Assembly (NCBI GenBank): GCA_002451165.1
Contig: DKBH01000071.1
Span: forward strand, 435 to 6,283
DNA: 5,849 bases
Source of the DNA: Nitrospiraceae bacterium UBA6905
Lineage (GTDB): Bacteria > Nitrospirota > Thermodesulfovibrionia > Thermodesulfovibrionales > UBA6898
Direction: 5' to 3'
Shown: positions 5,311 through 5,849 of the stretch, one piece after another
Numbering within the stretch: the stretch's first letter is position 1
How the letters are laid out: each line of letters opens with the position of its first letter
Position numbers and translations under genes: made by a program
The notes under the pieces: generated by a model
The model's database searches: none
What the model was told of the DNA's origin: nothing
What the model saw: only the letters and a program-made list of their open reading frames with translations

Positions 5311-5849
5311 ATGAAACGCCGCGATTTTCTCAAGGCAGCTGCGATAACTACTGCCGCCATGGCTGTTGCACCAGGAAAGGGCGAACCATCGCCTGTCTCA
5401 CCTTCAGTAAAAAGCTACCGTAACATAGGGAAGACCGGGCTTAAGATGAGCGATATTTCATTCGGGGCCGGGAAACTCTCGGCTTCGTCCATGGTCCTGC
5501 GAGCCGTAGACAGCGGCATAAATTATTTTGACACTGCCCCGGATTACGGACAGTCGGAGAAAACCCTGGGTGAGGCCATGGGTAGACTGAAGAGAGAAAA
5601 AGTCATCATCACGTCCAAATTCTGCAATTCCTTGCCCTATCCGGGCCATCTGCCCCTTGGGACAAGAAAAAAAGAATATGTCACTGCTGTCGAGGCAAGT
5701 CTTTCCCGAATGAAGACCGACTATCTCGATTTTATCCTTGTCCATGCAATCGGCGAAATGAACAAGGATCTGGAGAGCGAGAAGAAAAGGCTTCTCGACA
5801 GTGAAATGCTGGAGGCATTAGCAGAGCTTAAGAAGGCGGGCAAGGTCCG
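5311..5849 (+). CDS. Tat-exported aldo/keto reductase, partial (C-terminus beyond window)
   Basis: The 179 visible residues form the first half of a TIM-barrel NAD(P)H-dependent oxidoreductase. The N-terminus is a twin-arginine signal: RRDFLK at 3-8, an Ala/Thr-rich hydrophobic stretch at 9-20 and a likely cut after AVA20. The protein is therefore expected to fold in the cytoplasm with its cofactor and then be exported. The catalytic tetrad is complete: D74 (NYFDTA), Y79 (DYGQSE), K103 (ITSKF) and H145 (ILVHA). The SYRNIGKTGLKMS opening at 35-47 is typical of the AKR branch whose longer members can end in a ferredoxin-like 4Fe-4S domain. That end is outside the window. The start is ATG at 5311, with GGAGGG 6 bases upstream. 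A charged insert at 150-165 (NKDLESEKKRLLDSEM) precedes the usual LEALAELKKAGKV. The substrate is unknown. Confidence 0.95.
   Translation, partial: MKRRDFLKAAAITTAAMAVAPGKGEPSPVSPSVKSYRNIGKTGLKMSDISFGAGKLSASSMVLRAVDSGINYFDTAPDYGQSEKTLGEAMGRLKREKVIITSKFCNSLPYPGHLPLGTRKKEYVTAVEASLSRMKTDYLDFILVHAIGEMNKDLESEKKRLLDSEMLEALAELKKAGKV

Overview
The window looks like a moderate-GC chromosome segment from a free-living, probably anaerobic or microaerophilic Gram-negative bacterium. The evidence is a periplasmic five-heme c-type cytochrome, a Tat-exported aldo/keto reductase and a two-component receiver domain. A Nitrospirota- or Desulfobacterota-like organism fits best, but this rests on gene content and flavour rather than a search. 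No tRNA, rRNA, CRISPR array, transposase or phage gene was seen.

Layout. 1-356 (minus): N-terminal part of a response regulator, cut by the window edge. 357-450: AT-rich spacer with nested and competing inverted repeats. 451-666 (minus): small 71-residue DUF3553-like protein. 667-749: divergent promoter region. 750-2905 (plus): tight three-gene operon of a YjbQ/UPF0047 protein, pdxA (vitamin B6 synthesis) and rsmA/ksgA (16S rRNA dimethyladenosine methyltransferase), joined by a 4-base ATGA overlap and then a direct TGA-ATG junction. 2904-2932: strong hairpin between convergent genes. 2957-4162 (minus): multiheme cytochrome c with an in-frame TGA. 4349-4894 (minus): GNAT acetyltransferase. 4895-5310: 416-base intergenic region with several short palindromes, a possible small transcript and two candidate promoters. 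5311-5849 (plus): N-terminal part of a Tat-signal aldo/keto reductase, cut by the window edge.

The main discovery candidate is the cytochrome gene. Its reading frame is interrupted once, at codon 295, by TGA at 3280-3278. The frame is the same on both sides, and 106 further well-formed residues follow. Starting 16 bases after the TGA is an 8-pair hairpin with a GGAA apical loop, which matches the general shape and spacing of a bacterial SECIS element. The simplest reading is a selenocysteine-containing multiheme cytochrome; a nonsense mutation or sequencing error is the alternative. TGA ends yjbQ and pdxA normally, so the whole genome is not recoded.

A second pattern: the three genes at the left (response regulator, DUF3553-like, yjbQ) lack a Shine-Dalgarno sequence and have a -10-like box 5-7 bases before their ATG, as expected for leaderless mRNAs. 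The three genes at the right (cytochrome, GNAT, aldo/keto reductase) have clear Shine-Dalgarno sites and ordinary leaders.
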